Shown: positions 37,208-46,847, counted from the first letter of the stretch. The stretch is 64,000 nucleotides of DNA from Betaproteobacteria bacterium (GCA_005882215.1 VBCK01000117.1:35331-99330); one strand, 5' to 3'. Made by a program: numbers and translations. Notes: a model not told the origin generated them from the letters alone.

Positions 37208-37555
37208 CTAGTGGTGCTCTGCGGGCGCCGGCGCCACGGCGGGTTCGAAAAACGCGTTCCGCGTCAAGTACGTGGACAGACCGTCGAGGGCGCCGATGCC
37301 GATCAGCGACAGCAGCAACGTCGGCGGCAGCACAATCGCGAGCACCAGGGCAAGCCGCTCCCACGCCAGATGCATCAGCAAGGAAACGATCAGCCCCGCC
37401 TGCAGCAGCATCAGCACGACCAGCAGGAACCACCTCAGAAGCCCCTGGACATTGAAGTAGCCGACCGAATAGGACGCTGCGGCCAGTACAAACAGCAATC
37501 CCCAGACCTTCACATAGGTTGCCATCGGAGGTTGCTGCCCGTGCTCTTGTGCCAT
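37208..37555 (-). CDS. Cytochrome c oxidase subunit IV (prokaryotic type)
   Basis: The 115-residue protein has three helices (YVKVWGLLFVLAAASYSVGYF; LRWFLLVVLMLLQAGLIVSLLMHLAW; LALVLAIVLPPTLLLSLIGIGAL), the pattern of bacterial COX IV/CyoD-like accessory subunits. ATG 37555 lies 8 bases after the coxIII stop. Last gene of the cox operon. Confidence 0.85.
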   Translation of the reverse strand: MAQEHGQQPPMATYVKVWGLLFVLAAASYSVGYFNVQGLLRWFLLVVLMLLQAGLIVSLLMHLAWERLALVLAIVLPPTLLLSLIGIGALDGLSTYLTRNAFFEPAVAPAPAEHH

Positions 37556-37563
37556 GGTTTTTC

Positions 37564-38286
37564 CTACCAGAGGTAGAAGACTGCGAAGATAAAGACCCAC
37601 ACCAGATCGACGAAGTGCCAATAAAGGCTCAGGATTTCGACGATCTCGTAGCCGCCCTTGCGGCCGGTCATGAAGCCCGGTCGCATGTTCTCCAGATCGC
37701 CCCGCGCGACCTTGATCGCGGTGATGACCAGGAAGATCACGCCGATCGTGACGTGCGTGCCGTGGAACCCCGTGATCATGAAGAAGCTGGCGCCGAACTG
37801 GGCCGCGCCCAACGGATTGCCCCAGGGACGCACCCCCTCGTGGATCAGCTTGGTCCACTCGAAGGCCTGCATCGAGACGAACGAGGCGCCCAGCAGCGCG
37901 GTAATCAGCAACCACAGAAGGGCTCTTTGGCGATCTCTCCGGTATCCGTAACCGACCGCCAGCGACATCGTCCCGCAGCTGCTGGTCAGCACGAACGTCA
38001 TCACGGCGACCAGCAGCAGCGGAACTTCCTTGCCGCCGACCGTCAAGGCGAACACCTCGGTCGGATGCGGCCAGGGTACTGGTGTCGACAGCCGTACATT
38101 CATGTACGCGATCAGGAAACTGCCGAACACGAAGACGTCGCCGAGCAGGAAGACCCACATCATCACCTTGGCCCACGGCACGTTCTTGAATACCCGCTGG
38201 TCGGATGAAATGTCGGCGAGCAGGCTTCGCAGGCTCTGCGACAGCGAGCCGGATGCGTCGCTGCTGATCGGCGCGGGCTGCGTCAT
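37564..38286 (-). CDS. Cytochrome c oxidase subunit III
   Basis: The 240-residue membrane protein starts at MTQPAPISSDASG; ATG 38286 is chosen because the upstream part of the frame is unrelated. It is a typical CtaE/CyoC-type subunit III: FLLGDVFVFGSFLIAYMNVR, LTSSCGTMSLAVGYG, EWTKLIHEG, FFMITGFHGTHVTIGVIFLV, YEIVEILSLYWHFVDLVWVFIFAVFYLW. It stabilises the oxidase and lines the oxygen-entry path. Confidence 0.93.
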   Translation of the reverse strand: MTQPAPISSDASGSLSQSLRSLLADISSDQRVFKNVPWAKVMMWVFLLGDVFVFGSFLIAYMNVRLSTPVPWPHPTEVFALTVGGKEVPLLLVAVMTFVLTSSCGTMSLAVGYGYRRDRQRALLWLLITALLGASFVSMQAFEWTKLIHEGVRPWGNPLGAAQFGASFFMITGFHGTHVTIGVIFLVITAIKVARGDLENMRPGFMTGRKGGYEIVEILSLYWHFVDLVWVFIFAVFYLW

Positions 38287-38318
38287 GTGATTGGATCTCC
38301 CTTGTTTTTCCGTAAGAC

Positions 38319-39038
38319 TCAGCCTAAAAACCGGCCGCGGCACAGCTCGCTCACGGCGGGAGCGAGGAGGGCAAGCAGCACCAGCCACACGAGCAGCAGG
38401 TAGCGCCAGTACACGGTGCACAACTCCACGCTCGGGCGAACGCGGGCCATGTCGGCTCCACGCCAGGCCCGCGCTGTCGTCCTGCCCCAGAACCAAAGCC
38501 CCCCGAGCACATGTACGCCATGCAGCGCCGTGAACAGGTAGAAGAACGAATTGGCCGCACTGGCCGTCAAGGCACCGCCGGCGTCCGCCGCGAAGTAGCC
38601 CGACGCATTCAGTTGCAGCCACGCCCAGACCTGTCCCGCCAGGAAGGCAAAGCTGCAAAGCCCGGCGGCCATCAGCCGGACCTTGACGCGGTCCATCTCG
38701 GCACGCCGCGCCGCGGCGCGCGCCGACCGCATCGCGACGTCGCTCAAGATCAACACGCCGGTGTTCACCCACAGCACGCTCGGAAAGACCAGCGTTCTCC
38801 AGTCGGCAGCCATCATCCGGATGAAGTAGGCGCAGATCGTCAGCGCGAACAGGGCGGTAGCCACCGCGAGAAACACTCCGAGGCCTACGGTCCCCGGCGA
38901 GACGGAAAACGAAGCGCCGGACGGCCCGCCTTCGACCGGATGCTGCTCGACCCAAGGCTTCACGTTCAGGGTCTGGCGAAACAGCCAGACCACCGCGACG
39001 CCCACGATCGCGACCAGCAGGTAAAGCGGACTCATCAT
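38319..39038 (-). CDS. Second cytochrome c oxidase subunit III-family protein
   Basis: The 239-residue membrane protein is also of the subunit III fold: FALTICAYFIRMMAADWRTLVFPSVLWVNTGVLILSD, AGQVWAWLQL, NSFFYLFTALHGVHVLGGLWFWGR, CTVYWRYLLLVWLVLLALL. It has an additional short helix at the N terminus. Two subunit III genes in one cox operon occur in some bacterial aa3 operons; the division of labour is not known. Confidence 0.85.
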   Translation of the reverse strand: MMSPLYLLVAIVGVAVVWLFRQTLNVKPWVEQHPVEGGPSGASFSVSPGTVGLGVFLAVATALFALTICAYFIRMMAADWRTLVFPSVLWVNTGVLILSDVAMRSARAAARRAEMDRVKVRLMAAGLCSFAFLAGQVWAWLQLNASGYFAADAGGALTASAANSFFYLFTALHGVHVLGGLWFWGRTTARAWRGADMARVRPSVELCTVYWRYLLLVWLVLLALLAPAVSELCRGRFLG

Positions 39039-39044
39039 CAGGCG

Positions 39045-40823
39045 TCACCCGTGGCTGGCGGCAGCCTGGCCGGCCGGCGGCTGATTCTGCGGCAGGAAGT
39101 CCTCCTTGGCGCCGGGCACGCTGTAGTCGTAGGCCCAGCGGTACACCACCGGTAAGGTCTCGCCGAAGTTGCCATGGTGCGGCGGCGTGTGGGCGGTCTG
39201 CCATTCCAGCGTGGTGGAGCGCCAGGGGTTGCTTCCGGCCGGCCTGCCCCTGTAATAGCTCCAGATCAGGTTGTAGATGAACACCAGCTGGACGGCACCG
39301 ACGATCAGCGCCGAAATGCTGATGAAGGCGTTCAGATCCTGGGCCGATTCAGGGATGAAGCGCATCGAGTCCAGTGCGTAGTAGCGGCGCGGCACTCCCA
39401 GGAAGCCCAGGTAGTGCATCGGAAAGTAGATGCAGTACGAGCCGACGAACGTGACCCAGAAGTGGATCTTGCCCATCGTGTCGTCCATCATCCGGCCGGT
39501 GATCTTCGGGTACCAGTGGTAGATCGCGCCGAACAAGACCAGCACCGGCGACACCGCCATCACCATGTGGAAGTGCGCGACGACGAACAGCGTGTGCGAC
39601 AGTGGCACGTCGACCGGCACGTTACCCAGATACAGCCCCGACAGGCCGCCGTTGACGAACGTGAAGACGAAACCGATGGCGAACAGCATCGGGACCGTAA
39701 AGTGGATGTTGCCGCGCCACAGGGTCAGCACCCAGTTGTATACCTTCAAGGCCGTGGGGATCGCGATGATCAGGGTGGTGGTGGCGAAGAAAAAGCCGAA
39801 GTACAGGTTCATCCCGCTGACGAACATGTGGTGCGCCCAGACGACGAAACTGAGGCCGCCGATGATCAGGATGGCCCACACCATCATCCGGTAGCCGAAT
39901 ATGTTCTTGCGCGCGTGCGTGCTGATCAGATCCGACGCGATCCCGAAGGCGGGCAGCGCAACGATGTAGACCTCGGGGTGGCCGAAGTACCAGAACAGGT
40001 GCTGAAACAGGATGGGGTTGCCGCCGCTGTACCCCAGCTGCTGTCCCTTCAGGACGAGCGCGGGCATGAAGAAGCTGGTGCCCAGCGTCTGGTCCAGCAG
40101 CATCATGATCGCGCTGACGAACAGCGCCGGAAAGGCGAACAGCGCCAGCAGCGTGGCCGTGAAGATGCCCCAAACCGTCAGCGGCAGCCGCATCAGTGTC
40201 ATGCCCCGCGTGCGCGCCTGCAATACCGTCACGACATAGTTCAATCCGCCCATCGTGAAGCCGATGATGAAGATGGCCAGCGAGATGAGCGTCAGAATGA
40301 TTCCCCAGTTTGACCCCGGGGTGCCCGGCAGAATGGCCGCCGGCGGGTACAACGTCCAGCCGGAACCGGTCGCCCCGCCGGGAACGAAGAAACTCGCCAT
40401 CAGGACCAGCACGGCCAGCAGAAACATCCAGTAGCTGAGCATGTTCATGATCGGGAAGACCATGTCGCGGGCGCCGACCATCAGCGGGATCAGGTAGTTG
40501 CCGAATCCGCCCAGGAACAGTGCCGTGAGCAGATAGACCACCATGATCAATCCGTGCATCGAGACGAATTGCAGGTAGTTGCTCGGCGTGATGAATGAAA
40601 ACGCGTGCGGAAAACCGAGCTGCAGCCGTATCAGGTCCGACAACACCAGACCCACCAGGCCGACGGCCAGCGCGGTGACCCCGTACTGGATGCCGATCCA
40701 CTTGGCGTCCTGGCTGAAGACGTATTTCCCGACGAACGTGTGCGGGTGGTGAAGCTCGCTCGACACGTCCTCGACTTCGGCCGGTGGTGCATAGGCCGAC
40801 TCGTCATGCGTGACCGCAACCAT
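39045..40823 (-). CDS. coxA: Cytochrome c oxidase subunit I (haem-copper oxygen reductase)
   Basis: The 592-residue catalytic subunit has about 12 helices. The haem a ligand is in FVSMHGLIMVVYLLTALF. CuB ligands are in FWYFGHPEVYIVALPAFGI (His and cross-linked Tyr) and VWAHHMFVSGMN. The haem a3 and a ligands are in LFVVAHFHMVMAVSPVL. It reduces oxygen to water at the inner membrane and pumps protons. Confidence 0.97.
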   Translation of the reverse strand: MVAVTHDESAYAPPAEVEDVSSELHHPHTFVGKYVFSQDAKWIGIQYGVTALAVGLVGLVLSDLIRLQLGFPHAFSFITPSNYLQFVSMHGLIMVVYLLTALFLGGFGNYLIPLMVGARDMVFPIMNMLSYWMFLLAVLVLMASFFVPGGATGSGWTLYPPAAILPGTPGSNWGIILTLISLAIFIIGFTMGGLNYVVTVLQARTRGMTLMRLPLTVWGIFTATLLALFAFPALFVSAIMMLLDQTLGTSFFMPALVLKGQQLGYSGGNPILFQHLFWYFGHPEVYIVALPAFGIASDLISTHARKNIFGYRMMVWAILIIGGLSFVVWAHHMFVSGMNLYFGFFFATTTLIIAIPTALKVYNWVLTLWRGNIHFTVPMLFAIGFVFTFVNGGLSGLYLGNVPVDVPLSHTLFVVAHFHMVMAVSPVLVLFGAIYHWYPKITGRMMDDTMGKIHFWVTFVGSYCIYFPMHYLGFLGVPRRYYALDSMRFIPESAQDLNAFISISALIVGAVQLVFIYNLIWSYYRGRPAGSNPWRSTTLEWQTAHTPPHHGNFGETLPVVYRWAYDYSVPGAKEDFLPQNQPPAGQAAASHG

Positions 40824-40831
40824 GATGTTTC

Positions 40832-42187
40832 CTATCGGAGGGAATTGACGTATCCGGCCAGGTCGGCTGCAGCATGCTCAGCGGTCAGCATCTGGGCCAT
40901 CGACGACATCTGCGGGCCATACGGGTCTTTCGGATTGCGCCCGCGGACGCCGTGCCTGAAATTATCCAGCTGACTGGCAAGGTACCAGTCGCTCATGCCC
41001 GCAAGCCGCGGGGCATTGGTGGACAGTATGCCGCGCCCCTCTTCGCCATGACAGGTCGAGCAGTTGCTGTACAGCGATCGGCCGTTGTCGAGGTTCGCCG
41101 TCAACGTGCTCGGGGCGGGCTGGTCGGGCAGCGTCTTGATGTACGCGACGACGTTGGCGATCGCGTCGTCGTCCGGCAGTGTGGCAGCCATCGGCGCCAT
41201 GGTTCGGCCGTTGATATCGTGTTCGTCGGTGCCGCGCGCGCCGCTCTTGAAATTCTTCAACTGGCGGACCAGGTACCAGTCGGCCTGGCCGCTCAACTTC
41301 GGCGCATGCAGCGCGGGATTGCCTTCGGCCCGCTGGCCGTGACAGGCGGAACACACGGCGAACAGGCTCGCGCCCGCCGCGGCGTCCCCCACCGGATGCG
41401 CCGATGCTTGGGCAAACGTCGGATAGCTGCTCAACCAGGCCTGGAACGCGGCCTCGTCCTCGACCACGATCAGGCCGTGCATCGTGAAGTGCGCGATGCC
41501 GCACAGCTCCTGGCAATTGAGGTCGAAGGTTCCGGCAGTGGTCGGAGTGAACCAGTAGCGCGTGACCAGGCCGGGCACCAGATCCATCTTGATCCGGAAC
41601 TGTGGCACCGAGAAATCGTGCAGTACATCGAGCGAGCGCAGCATCATCTGGCGTGGAACCCCGACCGGCAAGTGCAGCTCGGAGCTCGCCACCAGGATGT
41701 CGTCTTGTCCCTTGGGATCGTTCGGATCGATGCCGAACGGATTCGAATCGCTGACGAAGCGCGGATCGGTGGCTCCCAGCACGCCATCCTTGCCCGGGAA
41801 ACGGAACATCCAGTTCCACTGGCGGCCCAGTGCCTCGACCGCCTGGGCGTCCTTCGGGACGTCGACGATCTTGGCCCACGCGAACAGGCCAGGGGCCAGC
41901 AAAGCGGCGACCCCGACCCCCGTCAAAATCGACAACCAGGCCTCGAGTTTCTTGTTCTCCGGCTCGTAGGCCGCCTGCGATCCGTCGCGATGTCGAAAGC
42001 GCGCCACACAATACGCGAGGAACAGACTGACAACGATGAAGACAAGGCCCGTGACGACGATCGTCGTGCGGGTGATGTGATCGACCATGATCCAGTTGGA
42101 CGCGAGCGGCGTGTAGTACCACGGGCTCAGGAAATGAAACAGCACCGAGCCGAGCAAGAGGATGATCAGCACGATGGCTAACGCCAT
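40832..42187 (-). CDS. coxB: Cytochrome c oxidase subunit II fused to two cytochrome c domains
   Basis: The 451-residue protein has two N-terminal helices. A CuA cupredoxin domain carries HDFSVPQFRIKMDLVPG and CQELCGIAHFTMHGLIVV (2 Cys, His, Met ligands). Two class I cytochrome c domains follow: CSACHGQRAEGNPALHAPKLSGQADWYL near residue 295 and CSTCHGEEGRGILSTNAPRLAGMSDWYL near 390. Two extra haem domains go beyond the usual caa3 single domain and would allow direct electron entry without a soluble carrier. Confidence 0.95.
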   Translation of the reverse strand: MALAIVLIILLLGSVLFHFLSPWYYTPLASNWIMVDHITRTTIVVTGLVFIVVSLFLAYCVARFRHRDGSQAAYEPENKKLEAWLSILTGVGVAALLAPGLFAWAKIVDVPKDAQAVEALGRQWNWMFRFPGKDGVLGATDPRFVSDSNPFGIDPNDPKGQDDILVASSELHLPVGVPRQMMLRSLDVLHDFSVPQFRIKMDLVPGLVTRYWFTPTTAGTFDLNCQELCGIAHFTMHGLIVVEDEAAFQAWLSSYPTFAQASAHPVGDAAAGASLFAVCSACHGQRAEGNPALHAPKLSGQADWYLVRQLKNFKSGARGTDEHDINGRTMAPMAATLPDDDAIANVVAYIKTLPDQPAPSTLTANLDNGRSLYSNCSTCHGEEGRGILSTNAPRLAGMSDWYLASQLDNFRHGVRGRNPKDPYGPQMSSMAQMLTAEHAAADLAGYVNSLR

Positions 42188-42359
42188 GATGGCTGCCTCC
42201 CAAGCAGATCTTCGATTGCGCCGAACGTCACTCGCGATCCTCCCTCGGTCGGAATTGGGTCTTTTTCGGTCGCGAGACTCTACCCGCTGCGCGTTATCCG
42301 GGTCAAGCCGAGACGGGACCGCGGTCGAGCATCTCTTTGCCTCTCCGGGCGCGGTGTTC

Positions 42360-43271
42360 TCACGCCTTCAGCATTGCGTCAACGATCGCAGCGCCCAGCA
42401 GCAGCGCAAGGTAGGCAAGCGACGCGTGGAAGTTGGCGATCGCCGCGCGCTGGCTCGGCGCCCGCGCAAGCTGCGTGCTCTTCGCCAACAGGTAGGCGCC
42501 GGCGCCGATCGCCGTGATCAGATACAGGCGACCCATACCGAAAAGAGCCGGGGCCAGCGACGCGGCGACCAGCAGCGCGGAGCCGGCCAGAACGGCGCGC
42601 GCCGCGCGTGCATTGCCGACCACGACCGGCAGCATCGGCACTTTCGCCGCGGCGTAATCGTCGTGATATGCGATCGCCAGGCTCCAGAAATGCGGCGGGG
42701 TCCACAGGAAGAGCACGATCGCGAACGTCAGCGGCAAGGGCTCGAGCGTGTGCGGCGAGACCGCGGCCGCACCGGCGAGCACGGCAAAGCTGCCGGCAAG
42801 GCCGCCGATCACGATGTTCCACCAGGTACGCCGCTTCAGCCAGATCGTGTAGACGACGGCGTACGTGAAGGCACCGAGGAACGTATAGATGGCGGTCGTC
42901 GCATTGAGCGCCACCGCGGCGAGCCCGACACCGGCTGCGCCGGTTGCCGCGATCGCGACGTGCCAGGGGGGGCCAGCCGCAAGCTGGCCGGTCACGAAGG
43001 GGCGATTGCGCGTGCGCCGCATCCGCGCGTCGAGCTTGCGCTCCGCGATCTGGTTGAAAGCGCCCGCGGCGGCCGAAGCCATCGTGACGGCCAGCCCCAA
43101 CGCACACACCTGCCAGGTCGACAGCGATCGCCCGGATGCGACCGCCAGTCCCGTGATCGCCGTAAATCCGATCACCAGACCGATCCGCAGCTTGAACAGC
43201 TCAAAGATCAGGCGCAGGTTCAGGGCGCGCGCAGGCCGCAACAGAACCGATGTCTGATCGCCTTGCGGCAT
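42360..43271 (-). CDS. cyoE: Protohaem IX farnesyltransferase (haem O synthase)
   Basis: The 303-residue UbiA-family membrane enzyme has about eight or nine helices. The allylic-diphosphate binding motif is NQIAERKLDARMRRTRNRP, and a second motif is YTIWLKRRTWWNIVIGGLAGSF. It makes haem O, the substrate of the haem A synthase at 34492. ATG 43271 (MPQGDQTSVLLRP) is chosen because GGAGAGG lies upstream. Confidence 0.95.
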   Translation of the reverse strand: MPQGDQTSVLLRPARALNLRLIFELFKLRIGLVIGFTAITGLAVASGRSLSTWQVCALGLAVTMASAAAGAFNQIAERKLDARMRRTRNRPFVTGQLAAGPPWHVAIAATGAAGVGLAAVALNATTAIYTFLGAFTYAVVYTIWLKRRTWWNIVIGGLAGSFAVLAGAAAVSPHTLEPLPLTFAIVLFLWTPPHFWSLAIAYHDDYAAAKVPMLPVVVGNARAARAVLAGSALLVAASLAPALFGMGRLYLITAIGAGAYLLAKSTQLARAPSQRAAIANFHASLAYLALLLGAAIVDAMLKA

Positions 43272-43478
43272 GTCCGCCTCTCCCCAGGCTCGATCCTGTA
43301 GACCGGGCCGACCCCGCGGCGACAACGGCCCGCGTCGGTGTCGACTCCTTGTCCGGATCAGCCGCGAATAATATATACCAGCTTGGACGCGGAGCCGACC
43401 GCGCGATATATTTCATCCGCAACGCGGCTGTCGCTTTTTTGTGAAAGCCGACACGGCCGCTCGTTCGGGCGGCGCCGA

Positions 43479-43620
43479 TCAGTAAGTCCGCATCGACCGG
43501 TTGGCGGCCGTCACTTTGATGCACCTATGAGTTCCGGTCGGCGTCTGCCGCTTGTCGACGATCTTGATGCACACGGTGCGATCGCCGAGCGAGAGTTGCC
43601 CAGCGCGAAGCTGCCTTTGG
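43479..43620 (-). pseudogene. Decayed copy of the 3' half of the gene at 43626
   Basis: Reading on the minus strand directly after the intact gene, the peptide LRAGQLSLGDRTVCIKIVDK then RQTPTGTHRCIKVTAAN ends at TGA 43479-43481. It parallels the last 45 residues of the intact neighbour (VDKLAIGKHWLCVRVVDKGN then TPVGLEKCVEVTAGN). No start codon or signal peptide remains, so it is a partial tandem duplicate. The 43272-43478 stretch beside it shows no gene. Confidence 0.7.
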
Positions 43621-43625
43621 ATCAA

Positions 43626-43985
43626 TCAGTAGCCCATCGGCGGTATGTTGCCCGCGGTAACTTCGACGCACTTTTCGAGGCCAACGGGCGTGTTTCCCTT
43701 GTCGACGACGCGGACGCACAGCCAATGTTTACCGATCGCAAGCTTGTCGACGGGGTAGCTGCCCTTCAATTGGCGCAACACCGCAACCTCGTCGCCATCC
43801 ACGTAGACGTGCACGTGGTCGCCTTTCGACGGTCCCGGTGCCACATCGAAGACGATCTTGGTGCTGGTGCCGGAGAGTTTCGACTTATCTGCCGGAGAGC
43901 TGATCGTCACGGTCCCCTCGTCTGACCGCGCAACTGCGGTCAGGGCGAGCGCCACGATGACGGCGACAGACTTCAAACCATTCAT
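43626..43985 (-). CDS. Small secreted protein of unknown function
   Basis: The 119-residue precursor has a signal peptide (MNGLKSVAVIVALALTAVARSDEG). The mature domain (VTISSPADKSKLSGTSTKIVFDVAPGPSKGDHVHVYVDGDEV; LAIGKHWLCVRVVDKGNTPVGLEKCVEV) has a beta-sandwich look and a His-x-His in GDHVHVYVDG that could bind metal. The pattern resembles DUF4399-like or PEGA-like proteins. ATG 43985 is chosen since the signal begins there. A partial copy lies immediately downstream. Confidence 0.8.
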   Translation of the reverse strand: MNGLKSVAVIVALALTAVARSDEGTVTISSPADKSKLSGTSTKIVFDVAPGPSKGDHVHVYVDGDEVAVLRQLKGSYPVDKLAIGKHWLCVRVVDKGNTPVGLEKCVEVTAGNIPPMGY

Positions 43986-44035
43986 GATCGACTCCCTACG
44001 GGATCGGTCGCGCGAATATAACCAATTTCGAATCG

Positions 44036-45757
44036 TCAAGCGCTGACCGCACTCGGGGGTGCTTCCCGCAACGCGCGCCGCAGGATCTTGCCGACGGCGG
44101 ACTTGGGAAGATCGGAGCGGAATTCGATGAACTTCGGACGCTTGTAACCCGTCAGGTTCTCATGGCAATACTCGACCAGGTCCTGCTCCGTCAGCGCCGG
44201 ATCGGCCCGGACCACGAAAAGCTTCACGGCTTCGCCCGAGTGCTCGTCGGGCACGCCGATCACCGCGCACTCCCGCACCCCGGGATGAGAGGCCACGACG
44301 TCCTCGACCTCGTTGGGGTACACCTTGAATCCGGACACCAGGATCATGTCCTTCTTGCGATCCACGATTCGGATATAGCCCTGCTCGTCCATCAAGCCGA
44401 TGTCGCCGCTGCGAAAAAACCCGTCGGCCGTCATCACGCGCGCCGTTTCGTCGGGTCTGAGCCAGTAGCCATCCATCACTTGTGGCCCGCGAATCGAGAT
44501 TTCGCCGGCGACGCCGACCGGCAGCCGGTTGCCGTCTTCGTCGAGGATCGCGATGTCGGTCGACGGCAGCGGTAGCCCGATGCTGCCGGTGAACCGATCG
44601 GTCTGCACCGGATTGGCGGTGGCGCCCGGCGACGTCTCGGACAAGCCGTAGGCCTCGCAGATCGTGCGGCCCGTACATTCGAACCAGCGTTTGGCGACCG
44701 CACTTTGCACCGCCATGCCGCCCCCGACGCAGATCCGCAGCGAGGAAAAATCCAGCGCCCGAAAACCCTGGTCGTTGGCCAGTGCGTTGAACAGCGTATT
44801 GACGGCCGGGAAGCAATGCACGCGATGGCGGCGCATCTCGCGTACCAGCGCCGGGATGTCGCGCGGGTTGGGGATCAGCACGCTTTTTCCACCGCGCCGG
44901 ATCGACAGCAGTGCGCAGCCGGTCAGCGCGAAGATATGGTAAAGGGGCAGGGCGGCCAGCGTGGTGAACTGATCGCCGGCCGGCAACTCGTTCAGCGCCG
45001 GCCCATACCAGGCTTCGACCTGCAGCACGTTCGCGAACAGGTTCCGGTGGAGCAGCGTCGCGGCCTTGGCCACGCCGGTGGTGCCTCCCGTGTACTGCAG
45101 GCAGGCGACATCGCCGCGTTCGATCGGAACCGGCGCAGCCGGCGAGCGCGCGCCCTGGCGCAAGGCCTCGCGAAACGCGACGGCGCCCGGCAGCGAATAG
45201 GGGGGTACCAGCTTGCGCACGTGGCGAACGACAAAATTGACCAGCGCCCCGCGTGCCGGTCCGAGAAGGTCGCCGAGCCGACCAACGCACACATGCTCGG
45301 TCGGAACGTGCCCGCGCACGGCCGCCACCGTGGCGGCGAAGTTCTCCAGCACGAAGATGGCCCGGGCGCCGGAGTCGGCCAGCTGGTGCTCGAGCTCGCG
45401 CGGCTTGTACAGAGGATTGACATTGACCACGACGCACCCCGCGCGCAGGATCCCCGCCATCACGACCGGGTACTGCAGCACGTTGGGCAGCATGATGGCG
45501 ACGCGATCTCCGCGTGCCAGCCCGCGCGACTGGAGCCAGCCCGCGACGGCGCTCGACAGCGAATCGAGCTGCTGATACGTCAGGTCGGCGCCCATGCAGG
45601 CGAAGGCGACCTTGCGTCCGTGGCGAGCGAACGCATCCTGCAGCAGCTGCGCGAGCGTGCCGATCTCGCTATCGTCGATCGTGGGGGCAACGCCAGCCGG
45701 ATAGCTCTTCAGCCAGAAGCGGTCGACGCTATCCATGCTCTCAGCATCATCACTCAT
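44036..45757 (-). CDS. Long-chain acyl-CoA ligase (FadD-type, AMP-binding)
   Basis: The 573-residue ANL-superfamily enzyme adenylates a fatty acid and forms its CoA thioester. P-loop-like LQYTGGTTGVAKAATLLHRNL, YGLSETSPGATANP, GYWLRPDETARVMTADGFFRSGDIG, KDMILVSGFKVYPNEVE and a C-terminal PKSAVGKILRRALRE with the catalytic Lys are present. It begins MSDDAESMDSVDRFW at ATG 45757, which overlaps the preceding gene's stop (ATGA), so the two are coupled. Confidence 0.92.
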   Translation of the reverse strand: MSDDAESMDSVDRFWLKSYPAGVAPTIDDSEIGTLAQLLQDAFARHGRKVAFACMGADLTYQQLDSLSSAVAGWLQSRGLARGDRVAIMLPNVLQYPVVMAGILRAGCVVVNVNPLYKPRELEHQLADSGARAIFVLENFAATVAAVRGHVPTEHVCVGRLGDLLGPARGALVNFVVRHVRKLVPPYSLPGAVAFREALRQGARSPAAPVPIERGDVACLQYTGGTTGVAKAATLLHRNLFANVLQVEAWYGPALNELPAGDQFTTLAALPLYHIFALTGCALLSIRRGGKSVLIPNPRDIPALVREMRRHRVHCFPAVNTLFNALANDQGFRALDFSSLRICVGGGMAVQSAVAKRWFECTGRTICEAYGLSETSPGATANPVQTDRFTGSIGLPLPSTDIAILDEDGNRLPVGVAGEISIRGPQVMDGYWLRPDETARVMTADGFFRSGDIGLMDEQGYIRIVDRKKDMILVSGFKVYPNEVEDVVASHPGVRECAVIGVPDEHSGEAVKLFVVRADPALTEQDLVEYCHENLTGYKRPKFIEFRSDLPKSAVGKILRRALREAPPSAVSA

Positions 45758-46839
45758 CGAGATGATACCTGTTTGGACAAGTCGCCCAGTTCGAGATCGC
45801 GGCGGTCCTTGCGCAGTGCCGCAATCCGCCTGACATCCCGGAAGAAAGCCGCCATGTCGGGCCCGGTGCGGCGCATCAGCGACTCGAACGCGGGGACCTG
45901 GTCGTAATACGCGCCGATCGCCGCCAGGTGCGCATTGTTCAGCGGCTGCGAGAAGAACCGGTCGTATCCATTGAAGCCGCCCCAAGGGCCGTCGCGCAGT
46001 GCGCGGTAACGGTCCTGCAGCTCGGCGAACAGGGCCCGCTTGCGGCCGCGCTTGTCCGGATCCGCTAACGCACCGGCATAGACCTCGTTCAAGGCATCGC
46101 GCGTCCCGGTCACGAGTCGCAGGAACTGCGCGCGCCGCTGCTCGATTGCCTGCCACTCGGTTCGAAGCGGATCGGAGCCCCGCGCTTGCAGCCAGCGCCG
46201 CACGCCTTCGCGCTCAACCGCGGTCGCGAACGACTCATTGAACACGGTGTCGTCGCGGACGTAAACGACCTGGTGAGCCAGCTCGTGAAAGATCAGACGG
46301 GCCAGTTCCGGCTCGGGCAGGTTGATAAAGGTGTTGAGCAGCGGATCGGCGAACCAGCCGAGCGTCGAGTAGGCCTGAACCGGGCCGACGCTGACATCGT
46401 ATCCCTGTGCAATCAGTTCGGTCCCCAGCTGATCGGCGGCCGTGCGATCGAAGTATCCGCGGTAGGAAGCGCAACCGAAGAACGGGTAGCACCAGGTCTT
46501 CAAACGGGTCGAAAGCTCTGGCGTGGCGAACACGTTCCATACGACTGCCGGGCGCTTCAGATCGGCGTAGAGCGTGTAGCTTCGGTTGGCGGGCTCGGCC
46601 AGCTCCCGTGACGCGAACTCGCGGATCTGGCGCGCCAGCCGCAGTCGCTGCTTGAGCTGATCGGACGCCTCAGGATCGTCGAGCCAGTCATCGATCGGAC
46701 GGGCCGCCGAAACAACGCCCCATTGGCCGCGCGCGGCCTGCATGTAATAGCCGAGCGAGGTGCAGCCGGCCATCGTCAGCGTAACCGTAACGACTGCCGC
46801 CGGTCCGAGCCAGGCGCGCCGCCGGATTCGGCCGCGCAT
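45754..46839 (-). CDS. Predicted aminopeptidase-like lipoprotein (COG4324)
   Basis: The 361-residue protein has a lipoprotein signal (VTVTLTMAGCTSLGYYMQAARGQ). A zinc-peptidase motif, IFHELAHQVVYVRDDTVFNESFA, carries HExxH and a downstream Glu. The conserved LGWFADPLLNTFINLPEPELARLIFHELAHQ stretch is typical of COG4324. The physiological substrate is unknown. It is downstream of the molybdoenzyme gene by 8 bases and coupled to the acyl-CoA ligase. Confidence 0.88.
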   Translation of the reverse strand: MRGRIRRRAWLGPAAVVTVTLTMAGCTSLGYYMQAARGQWGVVSAARPIDDWLDDPEASDQLKQRLRLARQIREFASRELAEPANRSYTLYADLKRPAVVWNVFATPELSTRLKTWCYPFFGCASYRGYFDRTAADQLGTELIAQGYDVSVGPVQAYSTLGWFADPLLNTFINLPEPELARLIFHELAHQVVYVRDDTVFNESFATAVEREGVRRWLQARGSDPLRTEWQAIEQRRAQFLRLVTGTRDALNEVYAGALADPDKRGRKRALFAELQDRYRALRDGPWGGFNGYDRFFSQPLNNAHLAAIGAYYDQVPAFESLMRRTGPDMAAFFRDVRRIAALRKDRRDLELGDLSKQVSSR

Positions 46840-46847
46840 CCTCGCGC

